Assembly: GCA_932521025.1 (NCBI GenBank)
Contig: OW051472.1
Span: 3,844,001-3,908,000 of the forward strand
Direction of reading: 5' to 3'
DNA length: 64,000 nucleotides
Origin: Oscheius onirici
Lineage: Eukaryota > Nematoda > Chromadorea > Rhabditida > Rhabditidae
The position numbers and the translations under genes are program-made. The notes under the pieces are model-generated. The model had not been told where the DNA came from, ran no database searches, and saw only the letters and a list, made by a program, of their open reading frames with translations. This document shows, in pieces, positions 22,719 through 33,944 of the stretch; position 1 is the stretch's first letter; every line of letters begins with the position of its first letter.

Positions 22719-22928
22719 CTATTTGATACAGAGAATAGAGTATTTACACATTTGTTCTCTCAAAGTACTTGTAGCCTCTTCAACTGTCAGTTCTCGAACC
22801 CTAGAGGCATCAGAATAAGCTTTTTGGAAGAAACGTGTGGCTATCATCTTCACTAGAAGCTGCTCTTTATTTGGCTCCTTCCAAATGAAAATAAACGTGG
22901 CAAGATGTAGACTTTCCAGTAGTCAAAG
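22719..22928 (-). CDS. unassigned terminal exon, unrecognised protein
   Basis: A minus-strand open stretch without an early ATG reads FIFIWKEPNKEQLLVKMIA, then RFFQKAYSDASRVRELTVEE, and stops at 22719-22721. Composition and length look like a real C-terminal exon. I find no convincing upstream exon before the lipase gene at 23228, and I do not recognise the family. It may equally be a gene relic. Confidence 0.3.
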
Positions 22929-23227
22929 ACCTTTGATATAAGAACGGCCATTGGACGGGGATAGGCATGAGATGCTGGGCAAACACGACAAGACGACGAT
23001 GCGTCTACTTGTTTTGGGGAAACACGCTAGCTGTGGCTCTTTTTATGTGTATTCTTGGCGTGTGGTCGTAATGGCTCCTGAACGAGGTTCTTTCAACAAC
23101 AAAATTTGAGACCTAAAAGTGTTACTTTCTAAAAGTTACCGGTAATATTTCACAACGAGGTTGCTGTTACTCAGCTAGACACTGGGATAGGAATTGTGAA
23201 GAATAAAATACAATGAGTGCAAAACAA

Positions 23228-24860
23228 TTAGTGAAGATCCTGGACAATCATCTCGGACCACTGCGTAAGAACTCGCTCGACGAAACCCCGGGAATGAATT
23301 CCAGACTCCATGTACGCTGTATGCCCTGAAATCTTTTCATGTGGATCTCTCTCCAACACGCTGTAAATCAAGGTTTGCAAATGACGGAACAACTGACCTC
23401 CATGAGCAGTGACTACGGCGATTACCTTCTCACTTTGCGTGAATTCGTCCAGAGGAAGTGCTGAAACGGAGTGTTTTTGTAGATAAGTAAACAACTGACA
23501 TTCGATTGGAGCAAAATAGTCGTCGACGGATGTGAGAACAAGGAACGGAATGGGAATCTTGTGAACTTTGGGCTTCATCGAGGCGTCCTCATAATAGTGC
23601 TGGAGATCCTTGTAGCCGCTCATTACGGCAGTGAATCTCGTGTCGAAATCGCTGATGGTCTTTGAATTGCAGACGTATTCCCAGTCCACGTGCTTCTCCA
23701 GAACTTCTCGGTGTCTGGAATTTGTCTTTTTGAAGAAATGAAGGAAAACTGACGGTTGAATGGTGTCGATGAGACAGCGAGCGATGGCTCCGTTGAGAAT
23801 GAAACGAGGGATCGGCTGTTCCAGTGATCTGGTCGACTCGAAAGGATCGAACGGGGAAGAAACGGACATTCCGGCATCCAAGTAGGCATTTTCATTGGTT
23901 CTCGTGGCCAAATAGTTCCACAAGATCATTCTGAAAATATTATCTTTGTAAAGTCTAGCAAATTTGAATCAACCCTCCCATGCTGAAGCCGCATCCAATC
24001 TTTGTGGCCTTAGGATATCGTTCCGTGACGACATTCTTCAAAATGTAGGTGAGATCTTCACTGTTTGCGGCATTGTAGGTGCGAGGAGTACGGAGCTGGA
24101 CGCCTCCCAGACCACGGGGATTGATCACGACTACCCGATAGCCATTTCTATGGGCTTCTTGAGACGGATGCAGAGCATAGGCGGCATCGTGAGTATGTCC
24201 TGAAACATTTTACATGTGAATCTCTTTCCAACAGGCTATAAATCATGGTCTGGGTGCAAAATACGGAACAACTGTTCTGATAGCGGGTTCAGAGGGTCTT
24301 ACGTCAGCCGATTGATAAGTCTTTTTGATCTCTTCGTAAATCAGGCGACATACCGGTAATTCCGGGAAGAATCACGAGAATGTTTGAGAGCTCCGTCCCG
24401 TCTTCCGGGTGAAGCCAGTCGATAGCAGCCGCTCCACCGTCCGGGAATTCAACGAGTTCTCTGAACATCTTTTTTTATGGAGAAAATGTTTATTATCTTA
24501 AAACTTGAATACAGAAAAAAATGTTAGACAAAGGACTCGAGGGAAAACCGACCTAGTCCAGGGGAGAGAAGGTCTTGATCTGAAGTTGCGAGCAATAGTC
24601 ATGACAAGACCGTTCGGAGCCCACCAGGCAGGTCTGTACGGCTAAAATTAGCATTTAGGAACGCGGAAGAAGTAAATCCTACTCTTTTAAGAAAACGGAG
24701 ATGTTTGCGAGAGCGACAGTAGAGATCAGAGCCAAATTTTACGTACACACGAGGTTTCTGAAAATAACTTTCAGTGCTCGTTTCAAGAACTGAAGGTATT
24801 ATGAATTTAGCAAGTGGGACTGCTTGATAAAGTGTGATAAGAATTGCTTGCAGTAACGTA
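23228..24860 (-). CDS. alpha/beta hydrolase, ABHD1/3 type
   Basis: Serine hydrolase of the ABHD1/ABHD3 group, membrane-anchored lipases acting on phospholipid or acyl-ester substrates. Visible in order: a hydrophobic N-terminal stretch (about 24840), KPRVYVKFGSDLYCRS, PAWWAPNGLVMTIARNF, LVILPGITG (oxyanion region), the nucleophile elbow GFSMGG (about 23980), the acid SVDDYFAP and the histidine VTAHGGQL. The triad is therefore complete. The last exon ends MIVQDLH at 23228. The true start is unclear: no ATG stands in frame in the first recognisable exon, so the 5' limit is approximate. It begins only tens of bases after the VPS33B stop, which suggests operon co-transcription. Confidence 0.75.
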
Positions 24861-24923
24861 ATTTCCAGGAAAATTGGTCAGAAATGATCAAAAGACACTT
24901 ACAACATACACAAAAAAATGAGG

Positions 24924-26954
24924 TTATAGTTGAGTGACAGCCTGATCATTTGTCGTAGACCAGGCATTCTTTAGAGCCGTCTGAAGGGTCGGCATCTTGA
25001 CTTCGGACATCGCCTTGAGAAAGCTGTCGCGATGGATGATATTCGTCGTAGCTATGATGACGCGGAAGTTGTTCTGTTGGGCTAGAAGACGAAGAGCCGC
25101 AACTTCGGAATACGTGACTCCGCCAAGAAAATAGACGAGAATAGCCTTCTTCATTCTGCTGTCTGGACGACGATCGGCCGGCGTGTAGCTATTTTCCTCA
25201 ACGAGAACGTTGTTGAACGTCTTCTGGAGCTCTTTGCTGTTCCAGCCGTGAGCCATCGAATCGGCTACAATCTGAAAAAAAAGAAATGGAACACGCCGAA
25301 AAAGGGAACTAGCCTGACAAAACACGGGTGTGTATGCTCCTGAGAAAACGTAGTTCATTTTGGACGGATTGCGGAGATCCTGGGCTGGCTCTTCTTTTGG
25401 TACAAGATTCAATCGTCTCTTCAAGAACTGGAAAATGGGATAGCCGTTGTCGGCTTTCTTTGGGGCACCAGGCGGAGCCTGATTTTCAAGGTTCTTGTCT
25501 TTTTTATATATCAGCTTCTTCTTCGCCAGAATGTACATGATTTGAACGTATTCATTGCCGAAAGTTCTGTAGAAAAAGTGCCAAAAATCATCGTAGAAGG
25601 CAGTCGGCAGTCCGTTCATTGTGATGCTGGCCAAGGCGACAAGACAGAGAATATTAAACGGGTCGTATTCCATGAGAATTATATTTTCCAGAAACTCCCT
25701 CAGCTTCTTCAGATCCACAGAGCCATCGATCAACTCGTGTTCAAATTTCAGTCGCTCAGCTCCACCGATCTCGCTCTTCTCTTGCAAGACTTCGCAAGCA
25801 CAAATGTGCATTTCGAGCTGTCGATGCTGCAGTTTCAGATGCTTCAGCTTGTTCGAGACGAAATCCTTCATATCTTGGACTTGGTCGAGCGAGGCTCCTT
25901 TATCAAAACTCGACTGGATTTCTTTCGCCTTGACGCTGAGGAATGCCGAGACTCCGACCATGTGCTTGTTTCGAATCGAGCCGTAGACACCGTCGTTGTT
26001 GTCCAATACGTATACTCTGGCCTTTTTCACCACGGCGCCGTCTCCTTGCCCTAAGCTTGGATAGTTAAAAATTGAAAACAAACAAGCTGACCTGCTTCAG
26101 GCTTCATTCTATCCCCAACTTCTGGCGTAAACTGAATTTTGCCGCAGTTGATGATGAACATGTCGTGTAACATCGCTTCATACGTCACTCCCGTCATCAT
26201 CACGGTCGCCAAGTCGATATTTCTGTCGAATACGTAAATGTGGCTGATGGGCTGATCGGGAGAGGCACGCGGTTCGCCTTTGACCTCGTAAATTTGATGA
26301 AGAATCTTCCAAAGACGGTCAGACTGCTCTCCAAGACCGTATACAGTCGGAATCAGGCCATAAAGTGACTGAAAATAAGTATTTTAAAAAACTGAAATGA
26401 GTTACCTGAAGTTGATATATAGAGTGAGCAGCCGAAAGGAGATCTGCTTTTGCAGTAGGAGGCAATTCGAGAGAAAATAAGTCAGTCTCCAACGGCAAAA
26501 GAGGCATATTCATCTCGAACGACTCGAGAGATCCGTAAATGCCGGCCATTTCGAGTTCTCGCGATGCCAGATGACTCTGTCGATCGATCCAGATCACGGC
26601 CATCTTCTTGTCCGGCATGGAAAGCTGATGTTGCACAATCATCCTCACGTGCTCAAAAGTGCATCTATGGTAGCATTTGCACACAAAAAAAAGTTAAAAA
26701 TCTAGCCTCAACATGTAGACTCTGATGAGAATTTGCGGATTCCACGGCAAAGACATATTTCCCTTCAGCGGAATCACGCGAGCGCATCCATGTTGCTGAA
26801 GAAGAGACATCGAGGCAATTTTGTCCAATGGACGCAGAAGGGAGACATCGACGACCAGATCTTTTGAGCCGGATAGCGTTTCCAGGAGATGAATGAGCTC
26901 ACGACGAGCTACCTCGCAAAGAAGGCCTAGCGACTGATCAGAGAGAGCAGTCAT
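24924..26954 (-). CDS. vps-33.2: VPS33B, Sec1/Munc18-family vesicle fusion regulator
   Basis: SM-family protein that binds SNAREs and guides endosome/lysosome-related fusion; VPS33B works with VIPAR/SPE-39-type partners. The start MTALSDQSLGLLCEVARR at 26954 follows the acceptor TTCTAG. Exon 1 shows SKDLVVDVSLLRPLDKIAS and PWNPQILIRVYMLR. The middle exons contain MAVIWIDRQSHLASRELE. The C-terminal part has YVFSGAYTPVFCQ and FLGGVTYSEVAALRLLAQ. The latter, with FLKAMSEVK near the end, favours VPS33B over VPS33A. Stop at 24924. Introns are short. An extra exon boundary near 26040-26090 is likely. The gene looks intact. Confidence 0.85.
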
Positions 26955-27942
26955 GGCGCATACTAGAACAAAAAATGAACAAATGGCAAGAAAACGGTGG
27001 TATTTGGTGGGTTGCAAGGACAACTAGGAAGAAGAACATGACAGATGACCCAATATGTTTATTTTGTGCGAAAAATAAGCAGAATTAGTAAAAACGACGC
27101 GAAAACAAGCAAATGTATTTTAGAAGTCGAGTAAAATGAAAGTGAAACGGAAATAAAAACCAACCTCTGCCGAATAGTGGGAGTACATGTAGAGAAGGAC
27201 GGCTCCCGCGAAGAGACATGCGAGCAAGAAAAACATCTTCTGCTTCGTAGGAACTGATGTGACGACTGTCGGGCGCGTCGGTGCAACTCAAAACGATAAG
27301 AGGTTATCCGGGAACAATAGAAGATAAGAAAAGAAGGGTGATAAGAGCAGTTGGGAACATAGAAATGGATGAAGACTACATCGTGTTCTAACTTGGAGTA
27401 TCAGGTGCTTTTGTCAGCGAAATTTTGCAGAAATGGAGAGAAATAATGGATCTCTGTGAACAGAAAATGACAGCTCAAGGTCCTCGACACCTTTTGCGAT
27501 AACTATAACGCCTTCTAAACTGGTTCGAACGCCATTTTTTGGCTGAAAATTGAAAAGAAACAACTGGCAAACGTGCAGTGTAAAATGGAATCGCGGGCTG
27601 AGAAGGCGGGAGGGTCGGCACGTGAAATTGCACAACTGGAAAGATGAAAAATCGACCAGATATTAAGCTATTTTTCCGAATAAAAGTTTGTTTTTCCTCA
27701 TATTTAATCTCAAGTACCAAAGGCAGACAATATGGATGATCTGGAATATCCGAAGAATGTTTTTGACGAAAATTCTCGATACATCAATTCCAAGCACTGA
27801 AGATGTAAAAAACATATGATCAACTTGTTCTCGTTTCTTTTCGGTTAGTTTTATTAGCGAAGCAACAACATGGAAAAGTAGAAAAGATCCTGGGGATCAT
27901 ACAAATTGTGATAATTGATAGGGCTTATTTGTTTAGGGTCAT
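26955..27942. other. gap with unresolved short coding candidates
   Basis: A possible small membrane peptide is listed separately. On the plus strand, stretches reading EIMDLCEQKMTAQGPRHLL (about 27440-27505) and MDDLEYPKNVFDENSRYINS (27732-27795, behind an AGGCAG acceptor) look coding. I could not splice them into one frame. Confidence 0.3.
27120..27236 (-). CDS. possible 38-residue membrane peptide or signal-anchor first exon
   Basis: From the Met at 27236 the frame reads MFFLLACLFAGAVLLYMYS, a strong signal-anchor-like stretch, then HYSAEVGFYFRF and a stop at 27120. A donor-like GAG|GTTGGT falls inside it, so it could be a first exon; no second exon is evident. Weakly supported. Confidence 0.25.
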   Translation of the reverse strand: MFFLLACLFAGAVLLYMYSHYSAEVGFYFRFTFILLDF

Positions 27943-29348
27943 CTATTCGAATGTCTTGTGGTCGTAGTCGTCTTCTCCGTTGAAGTATTGCTGGACTCTG
28001 TCATTGAGATACTGGGCGAAGTCGACATATACACTTTGACCGTACTGAAAAGAAGACTAACTCAGAAGAAAAGTGAGACTAACGCGTGGGTGATCAATGT
28101 TCTGCATGTGTTTTTCGAAGAATCTGAGAGTGCGTACAAGATGAGGGAAACCGTAGTAGGCACTTGCATCGAAATCGGCAGCTGAACAAGATATTTGGGA
28201 CGATGTAAGATAGGGGAATTAAAAGACGAAGGTTAGCTTACGTTGAGCCGAAGAATCAGCATTGTTTTTATGCTGCTGAATAGCTTCCTCGTACTGTTTG
28301 ATTTCGGGATCATAAAGGTAGAACCACCTAATTAGAATTAATTTCTATGTTATATTCGAAACGTCTTACGTTAGATATAAGTTGAACCAGACTGGGAGGG
28401 CTTGCGCCTTTTCGATAACTTCTCCAGCCGTAATAGTTTTATCCTTCAGGCACTTCAGTTGAACGGGGTCGTCGTCATTCATGCCACGAGTTCTTTCGTT
28501 CAGATACTGCAAACTACGTTTAGTTTAGAAAAGATCCTTACATCGTTGACGATTCTTTCCACTGGGATTTTGGCAGGCAGATTGTACAACTTCGAATGAC
28601 AATGGATCAGCTGATAATCCTGGACATAGACGGCATTCAGATTGGCAGGAAGTTGAGACTAAAACAAAAATGCAAAAAATTGTATATCGAGCCCACCTCG
28701 ACTGGGATCTCTTCTTCTGGCTTCTCCTTCTCGATCTCTATCTGAACTTTGATAGGCTTCGAACGCTTCTGCTTGGACGATCTCTTCGAAATCGATGAAC
28801 TGCTTTTGCTATTCCCTGTTTTCTTCTGGCTGCCCTTTCCATTGACATTGCTGGACTGAAACTAATAGGTCGAACAGATACAAACACAAACTTACAATAG
28901 ACTGTCCTCTCTTGTTTTCCTTGTCTATTTTGGCAGCAGCTAGCTCAGCCTGAAAACAGGAATTGATCCGAATATCAGAGGCTGTACTTTGCAGAAGAGT
29001 CGGAGTGGACTGTATTTGAAACAAGGGGGGGGGGGGGGAATCTGATGATGAAAATTACCTTGGCCTGCTTGAGATTTCCCTGCGTGAACTTCTTCGTGCG
29101 TTCCCCTAGCATCTCAAAACTGATGAACTCGTCGTGTTTCTTATTCCAGCCCTGCAAATAATGGTTTGCAACAATAACACGTTACGAAAATGCTTGAGCG
29201 CTGAAACAGTGAACGTGCTTACCAGGTAGTGAACTTTGTATCCTTCTGTACCATTCTTGGAGACGATTTTTGCCTCGTAGAATAACGGGCTATCGATTGT
29301 ACGAGCTAGTATTTTTTCTCCAATTTCAAATGACATTTCCGTCGTCAT
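27943..29348 (-). CDS. MRG15/MRG-1-like chromodomain protein, copy 1
   Basis: Chromatin protein of the MORF4-related family, which reads methylated histone tails and joins histone acetylase and deacetylase complexes. In C. elegans, MRG-1 protects germline chromatin state. The start at 29348 (MTTEMSFEIGEKILA) stands directly behind TTGCAG. The N-terminal chromo-barrel covers EIGEKILARTIDSPLFYEAK, VHYLV and GWNKKHDEFISFE, with the next exon continuing TKKFTQGNLKQAK. A Lys/Ser-rich linker follows. The MRG domain runs through LPAKIPVERIVND, LPVWFNLYLT and YGFPHLVRTLRFFEKHM to YLNDRVQQYFNGEDDYD and a stop at 27943-27945. A poly-G/C run of about 10 lies in an intron (29026). The second copy lies at 33945-35493. 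Confidence 0.82.
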
Positions 29349-29689
29349 CTGCAATTGGAGGTAAGGTTAGAAATCCTAATAAGAAGAGCAATAAGAGCTT
29401 CTTACTCAATAACGATATGTAACCTAAACCCCGTTTCAATACAAAACGGCAAAAAAAACGGACTGACTCGCTGTAAAAATGTTCGATTGGGAAAAAGGTC
29501 ACTTTGCAAAAAGCTTGGCTGAATCGAACATGTTTAATATAAATTTGGCTACAGCACACAAACCTCGAATACTCAGCCAAGATTGTTAAAAAAAATTTCT
29601 CCAAACATTTGGTATGTTTGTTCAAAAAGTCGACGACATACAATAACCCATTTGATTCTGTTCGAGACCAACAATGTTGGCGCGTTTTC
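29349..29689. other. spacer between MRG copy 1 and the palindrome
   Basis: AT-rich upstream region of the MRG gene. No coding frame or motif I can support beyond the start-proximal acceptor. Confidence 0.4.
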
Positions 29690-30645
29690 TAAAAATTTTG
29701 TTTTTTTCCCACTGCTAAATTAAATATTTTTTTTTATCCAAATGCCACCAAAATTTGGCTGGAAGGGGGCAGTGTACGGCCCAACTTCCCCACAAAATTT
29801 CAGCTAATTTGCATTTTCTATGGCGGAGTTAGGTCGCTTTTATCAAATTTTGGGGTCCGACCACGCGTCACTGTCTCCCATAACTTTTTTTTGGGGGGAT
29901 AACATATCGGCATGTACTATGGCCGATGGCATGCATCACTTACGAGGCTATAACGCTGCAGAATCTCAGACCAAGCCATCGAACAGTTTTCTCAAACATT
30001 CGCTCCCCAACTTTTTTTCACTTGGTCAAAAACACCATGTAAAAATCATGGAATTTTTTGGTCAAAAATTTTTATTCTTGCAATAGCATCGTACCGACTT
30101 GCTTTCACCTAAAAACTTGTTTGCTCCTCGAAGTGGTGAAAAGAGGCAAAAAAACCGGGATTCTAGAAGCTTCTAGAACATTCCATGAGACATTCTTTGA
30201 CCCAATTTCGCCACTTCCATCGCGAATTTTGAGGAGCAAACAAGTTTTTAGATGAAAGCAAGTCGGTACGATGCTATTGCAAGAATAAAAATTTTTGACC
30301 AAAAAATTCCATGATACATGGTGTTTTTGGGCGAGTGAAAAAATTTGGGGAGCAAATGTTTGAGAAAACTGTTCGCTGGCTTGGTCTAATATTGTGCAGG
30401 GATATAGCCTCATATGTGATGCGTGTCATAGGCCATAGAACATGCCGATATGTTATCCTCAAAAAAAGTTATTCCGACAGTGCAGCGAAGTCGGACCCCA
30501 AAAAGTGATAAAATCGACCTAGCTCCGCCATAGAAAACGAAAATTGGCAGGAATTTCATGGGAAACTTGGAGCCTATACTGCTTCCTTCCAGCCAAATTT
30601 TGGTGGCATTTGGATTAAAAACAAAAATTTTAGAAGGGGGGGGGG
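29690..30645. repeat. near-complete palindrome of about 0.95 kb
   Basis: Left arm (about 29690-30150) and right arm (about 30190-30645) are reverse complements with scattered mismatches and one insertion in the left arm. Landmarks are CCAAATGCCACCAAAATTTGGCTGG (pairing about 29738 with 30600), GCATCGTACCGACTTGC (about 30086 with 30260) and TTGTTTGCTCCTC near the centre. The centre is TTCTAGAAGCTTCTAGAA (about 30162). Open frames inside are by-products. Origin unclear: either a large foldback transposon or an inverted duplication. Confidence 0.8.
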
Positions 30646-30827
30646 GGTCACGTAATATTTTCCACACGTAATATTTTCTTAAAAAAGCATTTTTCACCGA
30701 AATAGAAGGTCCGGGACAAGAGGGCGATGGAGGCCTAATTACGGAAGAAGGATTTTCCCTGCATATTGCAAAATTTGAAGCCCTAAAGTAAAAGCTTGCT
30801 CTCAACAACAGGCACTATATTTTTTAG

Positions 30828-32866
30828 GGCGGGTGAAGACGAGCCGGAAGATGACGCATGGGATGCAGATGATGCGAAGCCTTCTGCACATAGATCATCC
30901 AAAATCTGTCAGGTTGGTTTTCTTACATTCTAATCAACAGACAGCCAGTGATGAGAGAGTGGTACTCAGTTCAATAAAAAAGCGAATCCAATAAAAGCCA
31001 ATTCTGTTAAAATGAATTTTCAGGGACGCGCAAACCCAGACTTACCTCGACCGCGAGCACGAAAGTCTGTGCCGGCAAAGGAAAGATGAAGAAACAAGGA
31101 CCGAGTTTCTGACAACAAAAACGAGCTTCGTCAGCACAGTGAGCGACCCGACCGACTACAAAACGTCAGTTTCTATTCAATAGGGCACTGTCAGTTGTTG
31201 CCCCCGACTATTGATTTCAAACAGATTCTCAAAAAACTTTTGGGGTTTTTGAAAGTGACACATGAAAATTAGAGCTGTCGAACTTTAATCTACGAATTTA
31301 CAAGCCAGTTTCGCTAAAAATAAACCTTTTTCAGAGCACAAACGGAAGCCGGTGAGGATTTCGAGCAGAGTAGCGAGACGACGAAAAAAAAACTTCAACG
31401 GATTCGACGGATCAAGGGTTAGTTTCTTGTGATACGAAAGTTTAATGAATGTTTTTCAGTTTTCCCGTCAAAACGGGAAAAAAGAACGGGCTTCGAAAGG
31501 AAAAAGTTTGAAAAGATAAGGTTAGTTTCTTTTAACCTGGTTACTAACAGAGAAGTCGCTCACTTTCCATGTGAATTCTCCACTACAAAAGGGGCCAATT
31601 TGATCACCTCCTTACTGACTCAGTTTTTTGATAAATCGGATCAGACCGGGCACTCTTAAGGCAATTTACTGGGTGGAAAGATTCCAAGAGGTCTGTCCGA
31701 TAAATCTAGGCGGAGAAATTTATCAGATACGGTAGCGTCCGACATTTTGAGTACTATTTCGCTGGGAGTGTGTCTGCATTTTTCAATGCTTTGCAGTCAA
31801 AAAGTTTTGAACCTTTTCTAAGTGTTCAGAACGCTCTTTACGTAGCTGAAATTAATCTTTTTTTTTTCAGGTCCACGATGCGATCTGAAGAAATCAATAA
31901 GATGTTCGCAGCGCCTGAAATTGATAGGTATCCTCTGTCTGGCAAACGTGGAAAATGCCTCTTCTTGAACAACTTCATTTTTTACAATCCAAAAAATAAC
32001 CGAGAAAGAGCTATTGTGAGTAAAGGGGTCGGGAAATCGCAGACCTCGCCTTTTTTCGACAAAGCTCACGTCGGACGAATATGCTCCGCAATTGAATACT
32101 CACTGGTCGTTTTTGAGAACGAAACTGCTGCCAGAATGATAGCTCACATTCGTGCTTTTGCTAACGATGATGATCATGGCGACGGCGTTCTTGTAACAAT
32201 CTCCAGCCACGGCTGCTCCGCAGGAATCATTGGTACGAATATTTCTAACTTTGCCTAATGTTTAGGGTTTAGACGTGCCCGGTTCGATCTTGCCGGTGAA
32301 TGTTGTAACAAGACTCTTGAACGGAAAAGAAACGCCGAAGATCAGAAATAAGCCAAAATACTTCTTTTACAGTCTTGCCATGGCAGTTGGTTTTTTAGCA
32401 GCACCAGTTTTAACAATCGGTTTAGATGAGCACATGGAACGAATCATCTTGGAGGAGCTGAGCCAAGATGGAAGAGCTGTCGCAGGTCGAAATAAAACTC
32501 TACTAGAGGCTCCCGTCGAAGCCCACCTTTTAATCGGATATTCAACAACCCTCGGTTACATCTCCAATAGAAATCCAAATTTCGGTTCTCATTATCTTAA
32601 AACAGTTGCACAAGTACTTGTTTTCTGTAATGCTTCAAATTTTTTCAAAATATTGCCGGAAACACGACGTCAAACGCCTCCTGACGATGGTAACCACTAA
32701 ATTGACGAAGAAATGGATTCACTCCAACTTTTCTTTTCACGACTAGTATTCAGAAATTCGGATCAGGGACGAAAAGACCAACGAGAAGAGATCTGTCTTT
32801 CAGTTGGCCGTTTTTGAAAGTTGTCTACTTAGGAACTTTTTCTTCTTCGATGCAACTTCAAGGTAG
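30828..32866 (+). CDS. caspase homologue lacking the catalytic cysteine
   Basis: Six or more exons join in frame into a caspase-fold protein. The N-terminal exons are acidic then basic (AGEDEPEDDAWDADD; KKKLQRIRRIK) with no recognisable CARD. The p20 core starts RYPLSGKRGKCLFLNN, continues FENETAARMIAHIRAFA, and keeps the catalytic histidine in VTISSHG. The active-site block that should read QACRG after KPKYFF is instead YSLAMA, so the cysteine is an alanine. The p10 half is clear: HLLIGYSTTLGYISNRN, then QLAVFESCLLRNFFFFD to a stop at 32864-32866. The frame is open throughout and phases match at each junction I checked, so it looks like a maintained pseudoenzyme. The 5' end is unresolved because no ATG stands in frame in the first exon. 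Confidence 0.75.
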
Positions 32867-33944
32867 TGTTTTCTATATATGTACGTGATCCAGAGCCGTG
32901 TCAGGCCTTTTTTGCATCCCTAAGTTAATAAATTGTCTTGTTTTTCGAATACAAGGTTGGCAACGCCCTTCCAGGGCTAAAGTGGAAATTCATGACTTCG
33001 CTCTGTCACGGAGCCCTAGTCGTGGTTTCTTTATCATACCTCCTTTTAATCTCCTCCAGGCACTCTCCCTGTCCCTCCAAAGAAACTACCAAAGTCGTTA
33101 GAATCCTTCGCGCACTTGATTTTCCTGTCGCGACTTGTTAAAAACTAATTTGTGCACACAAAGCTCCCCTCCTTATCCTCAATTAGAGCTTCAGACAGAC
33201 ACAAACACACAGACCTGGGAGCAATTTAAAATAGATCTACTAAACAAACTACGGCTCACGCACATCTGATTCTTTCCAAAAAATAAATTTAATTATTTTC
33301 TTATCAAAGACCTAGAAGAAGTTACGGAACTGATATGCTTTCTCACAAAACAACCCATTCCTTTAGAATCTTCTTTTCCCAAAAAGCCCCCATTATTCAC
33401 AGCATGTTCAATGACGACAGTAACGAGTTTTTATCAGTCTTTTATCCGTAAAAATGACAGAAAAATTGATCAATTATCAAAAAAATATCGGAGACGTGGA
33501 GGCGTCAAGGGAAGCAGATGTTAGTTCGGATGTCACTATTTAGACGACAGGTGAGCAGTATACTTGGGCACCGGGCCGGACGGTTTTTTGCGATTTTCTC
33601 CAAATCTGCTCCAATTTTCTCGATTTTATTCTAGAAATTGGTTACTGCTTAGCTGACTTCTAGAAAACAAGAAATTGGAAATTAAATTAGTAATTTTCGA
33701 GAAAAATGGCGGCTCGAGCCGACACAAGATTTGGTGAGAACAATGCTAGCAAAAGCCCTCGATTTCGAAAGCTTGATATTGATTGTCAACTAGCGATTTA
33801 TTACTAGAGTGATTAGATCAACAATTGCAAAATATATGGGATGTACACAACTATGACACTGAAATTGGTAGAGAAGGATCGATGAGGTTTTTAGATGGTG
33901 ACGGGATGGATAAAAGTGAGATGTAAGTATTGACTGGACGAGAG
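32867..33944. other. gap with a transposon fragment
   Basis: Apart from the element end at 33559, no gene recognised. Short open frames at 32898-33141 have no domain. Confidence 0.4.
33559..33735. mobile_element. truncated relative of the 300-bp hAT-like element
   Basis: Begins TATACTTGGGC, the same terminus as the element at 14775, followed by GCCGG-rich sequence and, at about 33711, GGCTCGAGCCGA. I see no matching right terminus or target duplication, so it is probably a decayed or truncated copy. Confidence 0.5.

Noticed and set aside
27366..27800. Plus-strand exons resembling IFT20 in one short stretch
   Set aside because: The C-terminal exon does not match IFT20 and no splice choice gives a continuous frame.
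29820..30808. Open frames containing the phrase Q-K-F-L-F-L-Q on both strands
   Set aside because: They are generated by the palindrome arms, not by a gene.
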